The notes under the pieces were generated by a model. The model was not told the DNA's origin. It worked only from the letters and a program-made list of their open reading frames with translations, and did not search any database. The translations under genes were made by a program, and so were the position numbers. DNA of 7,306 bases from Clostridia bacterium (lineage in GTDB: Bacteria > Bacillota > Clostridia > RGIG6154). Numbering within the stretch: the first letter of the stretch is position 1; each line of letters starts with the position of its first letter. Below, in pieces: positions 4,338 through 7,306 of the stretch. The stretch is taken from contig JAGARF010000050.1 of assembly GCA_017622395.1 (NCBI GenBank), forward strand, positions 1 through 7,306. The letters run 5' to 3'.

Positions 4338-5930
4338 ATGAAAATAGGCGAAAAAATAGCAAACCTTCGTATTGCAGCAGGAATGTCACAGGAACAGCTT
4401 GCTGAAAGTCTTGATGTTTCAAGACAGTCGGTTTCAAAATGGGAAATGGATCAGGCACTTCCCCAGATAGATAAGGTTTTACAGTTATGTGAGCTTTTTA
4501 AAATTTCCACAGACCAGCTTCTTCACGAAAAAATTGAACTTCCCCAAACAGAAACAGAAGGAAACAAATATTTCGGCACAGACGGTTTCAGAGGCGAGGC
4601 AAATGTTACTTTAACATCAATGCAGGCATATAAAGTGGGAAGATTTTTGGGCTGGTATTACGGAAACGCAAACCATCGTCCCAGAATTGTTATCGGTAAA
4701 GACACGAGAAGGTCCAGCTATATGCTTGAATACTCTATTGTGGCAGGTATAACCGCATCGGGTGCTGATGCGTATATGCTCCATGTAACAACAACACCTA
4801 GTGTTTCTTATGTTACAAGACAGGAAGAGTTTGATTGCGGTATTATGATAACTGCATCACACAATCCTTTTTATGATAACGGCATAAAGGTTATAAACAG
4901 ATACGGCGAAAAGCTTGATGATAAAACAACTTCTCTTATAGAGGCGTATATTGACGGAAAATTGAATGTCCTTGGTGTTTCAGGCGATGATTTACCTCTT
5001 GCAACAAGAGAAAGAATAGGTTGTATTATAGACTATTCATCAGGAAGAAACAGATACCTCGGTTACCTTATTTCCCTTGCGTCACATTCGTATAAAAATT
5101 TAAGAATAGGGCTTGATTGTGCGAATGGTGCTTCCTGGATGATAGCAAAATCAGTTTTTGCGGCACTTGGAGCACAGACTGTAGTAATCGGTGCGGAGCC
5201 TGACGGACTTAATGTGAACGAAAACTGTGGTTCTACTCATATTGAAAATCTTTGCAAGCTTGTAAAAGAACAGCATCTTGATGTGGGCTTTGCCTTTGAC
5301 GGTGACGCAGACAGATGTATTGCAGTAGACGGAAACGGTGAAATAGTTGACGGCGATAAAATGCTGTATATTTTAGGTAAAAGACTTAAATCAAGAGGAA
5401 TGCTTAATCACAATACAGTTGTTGCGACAATTATGTCTAACAGCGGATTTTTTGCAAGCCTTGAAGAGGCAGGAATTAAATGCGAACAAACAAATGTGGG
5501 CGACAGATTTGTTTATGAATGTATGCAGGAAAAGGGGTATGACCTTGGCGGAGAACAGTCGGGTCACATTATAATTAAAAAGTACGCAACAACAGGCGAC
5601 GGTATTTTGACCGCTATTATGGTAGCAGAGGAAATCTGCGACTCAAAGCTTTCTTTATCAGAGCTTGCATCTCCTGTTAAGCTTTATCCTCAGTACACAA
5701 AGAATGTAAGGGTAAAAGATAAACCTGCAGTATTTAAAGATAAAACCGTTATGGACAGCCTTGCGGAGGTTGAAAAGCTTATAGCAGGCAAAGGCAGAGC
5801 ACTTCTTCGTCAGAGTGGTACGGAGCCTGTAATAAGAGTTATGATTGAAAGCGAGCAGGAAGAAAAATGTGTTGAATATGCACAGATGATTGCTGATACA
5901 ATATTAAAGGGAGGCCATGGTGTTGAATAA
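4338..5930 (+). CDS. XRE-type HTH domain fused to phosphoglucosamine mutase (GlmM-like)
   Basis: A single 530-residue reading frame joins two domains. Residues about 5-62 form an XRE/cI-type helix-turn-helix (GMSQEQLAESLDVSRQSVSKW, then a helical tail to STDQLL). After a short linker (63-76), residues 77-527 are a complete alpha-D-phosphohexomutase of GlmM length: GTDGFRG (80-86), phosphoserine loop TASHNP with S174, metal loop DGDADR (321-326), sugar-binding GEQSGH (405-410) and phosphate-binding RQSGTEPVIR (491-500). All catalytic residues are present, so the expected activity is GlcN6P to GlcN1P. The GEQSGH and SGTEP loops favour GlmM over phosphomannomutase, though related substrates are possible. 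ATG 4338 follows AAGGAG with an 11-nt gap. No credible internal start lies near the domain junction, so the fusion looks real. It heads an operon with a GlmU-C-like gene and nagB. A trigger-enzyme role is inferred. Confidence 0.93.
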   Translation: MKIGEKIANLRIAAGMSQEQLAESLDVSRQSVSKWEMDQALPQIDKVLQLCELFKISTDQLLHEKIELPQTETEGNKYFGTDGFRGEANVTLTSMQAYKVGRFLGWYYGNANHRPRIVIGKDTRRSSYMLEYSIVAGITASGADAYMLHVTTTPSVSYVTRQEEFDCGIMITASHNPFYDNGIKVINRYGEKLDDKTTSLIEAYIDGKLNVLGVSGDDLPLATRERIGCIIDYSSGRNRYLGYLISLASHSYKNLRIGLDCANGASWMIAKSVFAALGAQTVVIGAEPDGLNVNENCGSTHIENLCKLVKEQHLDVGFAFDGDADRCIAVDGNGEIVDGDKMLYILGKRLKSRGMLNHNTVVATIMSNSGFFASLEEAGIKCEQTNVGDRFVYECMQEKGYDLGGEQSGHIIIKKYATTGDGILTAIMVAEEICDSKLSLSELASPVKLYPQYTKNVRVKDKPAVFKDKTVMDSLAEVEKLIAGKGRALLRQSGTEPVIRVMIESEQEEKCVEYAQMIADTILKGGHGVE

Positions 5931-6588
5931 GCTGGTTGAAACAAAGGATTTGTTTGAATGTAAAACTCCTTATCTTGAAAAACTTTTAGGTGACTATAAA
6001 TATCCCTGGGAAATTCTTCCCAATATAAAGACATATATAAATGAGCTTATAGAAAAAGGCCTTGAGGGTTTTGAAAAAATAGCTGAAGGTGTTTATGTCG
6101 GTAAAAATGTAAAAATCTATCCTACAGCAGTAATAGAAGGTCCTGCAATTATAGGAGAGGGAACAGAAATCAGACCGGGAGCATTTATAAGAGGCTCTGT
6201 TATAACAGGTGCAAACTGTGTTATAGGAAATTCCTCAGAGCTTAAAAACTGTGTACTTCTTGAAAAGGTTCAGGTGCCTCACTATAATTATGTGGGTGAC
6301 TCAGTTTTGGGAAACCGTGCCCATATGGGTGCTGGCTCAATATGTTCAAACTTGAAAACAGATGGTAAAGCAGTTGTAATTCACGGTGACAAGGAATACG
6401 AAACAGGACTTCGCAAAATCGGCGGAATTTTAGCAGACGGAGCAGATGTTGGTTGCGGATGCGTTTTAAATCCCGGTACAGTAATCGGTAAAAACACCTC
6501 TGTATATCCTCTTAATGCACTAAGGGGTGTGTTTCCTGCGAATTGTATAGTAAAATCTCAAAATAATATAGTAGAAAGAAGGAGTTAA
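5917..6588 (+). CDS. Left-handed beta-helix acetyltransferase, GlmU C-terminal-like
   Basis: A 223-residue protein with a short helical N-terminal cap (about 1-55), then hexapeptide repeats of a left-handed beta helix (about 59-205). The stretch HYNYVGDSVLGNRAHMGAGS (122-141) closely resembles the GlmU segment carrying its catalytic histidine, so H122 is the likely equivalent. The expected reaction is acetyl-CoA-dependent N-acetylation of GlcN1P to GlcNAc1P. The GlmU N-terminal uridylyltransferase domain is absent, although short homologues of this type are often labelled UDP-GlcNAc pyrophosphorylase. The 5' end overlaps the mutase gene by 14 nt. AAAGGGAGG (5906-5914) lies only 2 nt before ATG 5917, so translation may really begin at GTG 5920 or TTG 5923, shortening the protein by one or two residues. 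Its place between GlmM-like and NagB genes supports an amino-sugar role. Acting on another sugar phosphate is possible. Confidence 0.85.
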   Translation: MVLNKLVETKDLFECKTPYLEKLLGDYKYPWEILPNIKTYINELIEKGLEGFEKIAEGVYVGKNVKIYPTAVIEGPAIIGEGTEIRPGAFIRGSVITGANCVIGNSSELKNCVLLEKVQVPHYNYVGDSVLGNRAHMGAGSICSNLKTDGKAVVIHGDKEYETGLRKIGGILADGADVGCGCVLNPGTVIGKNTSVYPLNALRGVFPANCIVKSQNNIVERRS

Positions 6589-6589
6589 A

Positions 6590-7300
6590 ATGAATTATAT
6601 TGAAGTTGAAACCTATGAAGAATTAAGCAGAAAAGCGGCAGCTATAATTGCTGCACAGGTAATCTCAAAGCCTGAAAGTGTGTTGGGACTTGCAACAGGC
6701 TCAAGCCCTCTCGGAACATATGCCTGCCTTGTAAAAGCATATGAGAATAAAGATTTGGACTTTTCAAAGGTTACATCAGTAAATCTTGATGAATATGTAG
6801 GACTTACAGGTGAAAATGACCAGAGCTACCGCTATTTTATGAATACAAACCTTTTCTCTAAAATAAATATCAGAAAAGAATGTACCTTTGTACCAAACGG
6901 CTGTGCTGATGATGTTAAAAAAGAGTGCAGAGAGTATGATGAAAGAATAGAAAGTCTCGGCGGTATAGATATTCAGCTCCTTGGTATAGGTCTTGACGGA
7001 CATATCGGTTTTAACGAGCCTGATGAAGTGTTTACAAAAGAAACTCACCTTGTTGATTTAGATCCATCAACAATTGAGGCAAACGCAAGATTTTTCCCAT
7101 CAGCAGATGATGTGCCAAAACAGGCGGTGACAATGGGAATGGGCGGAATAATGAATGCAAAAAAGGTTCTCCTTATTGCTAACGGCAAGAATAAAGAAGA
7201 AATTATCAAAAAGGCATTTTTTGGAACTATAACTCCAAAAATTCCTGCCTCAATCTTACAGCTACATCCTGATGTGACAGTAATATATTCTAAAAATTAA
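6590..7300 (+). CDS. nagB: Glucosamine-6-phosphate deaminase
   Basis: Reversible cytoplasmic conversion of GlcN6P to fructose-6-phosphate and ammonia. The 236-residue product has the phosphate loop LATGSSPLG (34-42), VNLDEYVGL (64-72, D67), the catalytic GLDGHIGFNEP (134-144, with D136, H138, E143) and a C-terminal VTMGMGGIM (180-188). These residues sit at a constant five-residue offset from the E. coli catalytic set D72/D141/H143/E148 as I recall it. The protein is about 30 residues shorter than E. coli NagB and lacks its C-terminal extension, as in the Bacillus-type, presumably non-allosteric enzymes. ATG 6590 lies 1 nt after the upstream stop codon, with AAGGAG (6579-6584) 5 nt before it, so the genes are co-transcribed and probably translationally coupled. 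In this context it may run in the synthetic direction and feed GlcN6P to the GlmM part. Only 6 nt of sequence follow the stop. Confidence 0.96.
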   Translation: MNYIEVETYEELSRKAAAIIAAQVISKPESVLGLATGSSPLGTYACLVKAYENKDLDFSKVTSVNLDEYVGLTGENDQSYRYFMNTNLFSKINIRKECTFVPNGCADDVKKECREYDERIESLGGIDIQLLGIGLDGHIGFNEPDEVFTKETHLVDLDPSTIEANARFFPSADDVPKQAVTMGMGGIMNAKKVLLIANGKNKEEIIKKAFFGTITPKIPASILQLHPDVTVIYSKN

Positions 7301-7306
7301 AAACGG

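Noticed and set aside
4048..4458. A 136-codon minus-strand open frame across the isomerase 3' end and HTH-GlmM 5' end
   Set aside because: It is antisense to two well-supported genes and a terminator, and its F/L/I-rich content is what the complement of AT-rich coding DNA gives.

Overview
The window looks like chromosomal DNA from a low-GC Gram-positive bacterium, most likely one of the Clostridia. The reasons are an AT-rich sequence, strong AGGAGG-type ribosome-binding sites, RNase J as a housekeeping ribonuclease, the Firmicutes form of TcdA, and a short NagB that lacks the extended E. coli-type C-terminus. No transposon, phage, CRISPR or tRNA/rRNA signature was seen. Most of the window is housekeeping metabolism, with some unusual gene architecture and regulatory DNA.

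Layout. The left arm (1-2820) is read entirely on the minus strand. It holds the first codons of a Rossmann-type dehydrogenase with its promoter, then RNase J (rnj), then TcdA, a tRNA t6A-modifying enzyme. A 493-bp gap (2821-3313) separates it from the right arm (3314-7300), which is read entirely on the plus strand. The right arm holds a TIM-barrel sugar-phosphate isomerase/epimerase, a strong terminator, and a tightly packed three-gene unit: an HTH-GlmM fusion protein, a left-handed beta-helix acetyltransferase resembling the C-terminal half of GlmU, and NagB.

How the genes work together. The last three genes describe a continuous amino-sugar route: Fru6P to and from GlcN6P (NagB), GlcN6P to GlcN1P (GlmM part), and GlcN1P to GlcNAc1P (GlmU-C-like protein). 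The uridylyltransferase half of GlmU and GlmS are not in the window. The first enzyme of the unit carries an N-terminal XRE-type DNA-binding domain in the same reading frame. This makes it a candidate trigger enzyme that could regulate its own operon in response to amino-sugar phosphates. This fusion is the most unusual thing in the window.

Non-coding DNA of interest. (i) The divergent 493-bp gap contains a DnaA-box cluster: two perfect back-to-back TTATCCACA boxes, plus TTTTCCACA boxes on both strands, beside AT-rich DNA. It sits exactly where gene orientation flips, so it is a candidate replication origin or DnaA-titration/regulation site. (ii) The rnj leader has a good promoter followed about 20 nt later by an intrinsic-terminator hairpin, so rnj may be controlled by attenuation or the locus may make a small RNA. 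(iii) The isomerase promoter carries one arm of an 11-bp inverted repeat between its -35 and -10 boxes, with the other arm 87 bp upstream. All regulatory calls come from reading the sequence by eye and are not confirmed by alignment or experiment.
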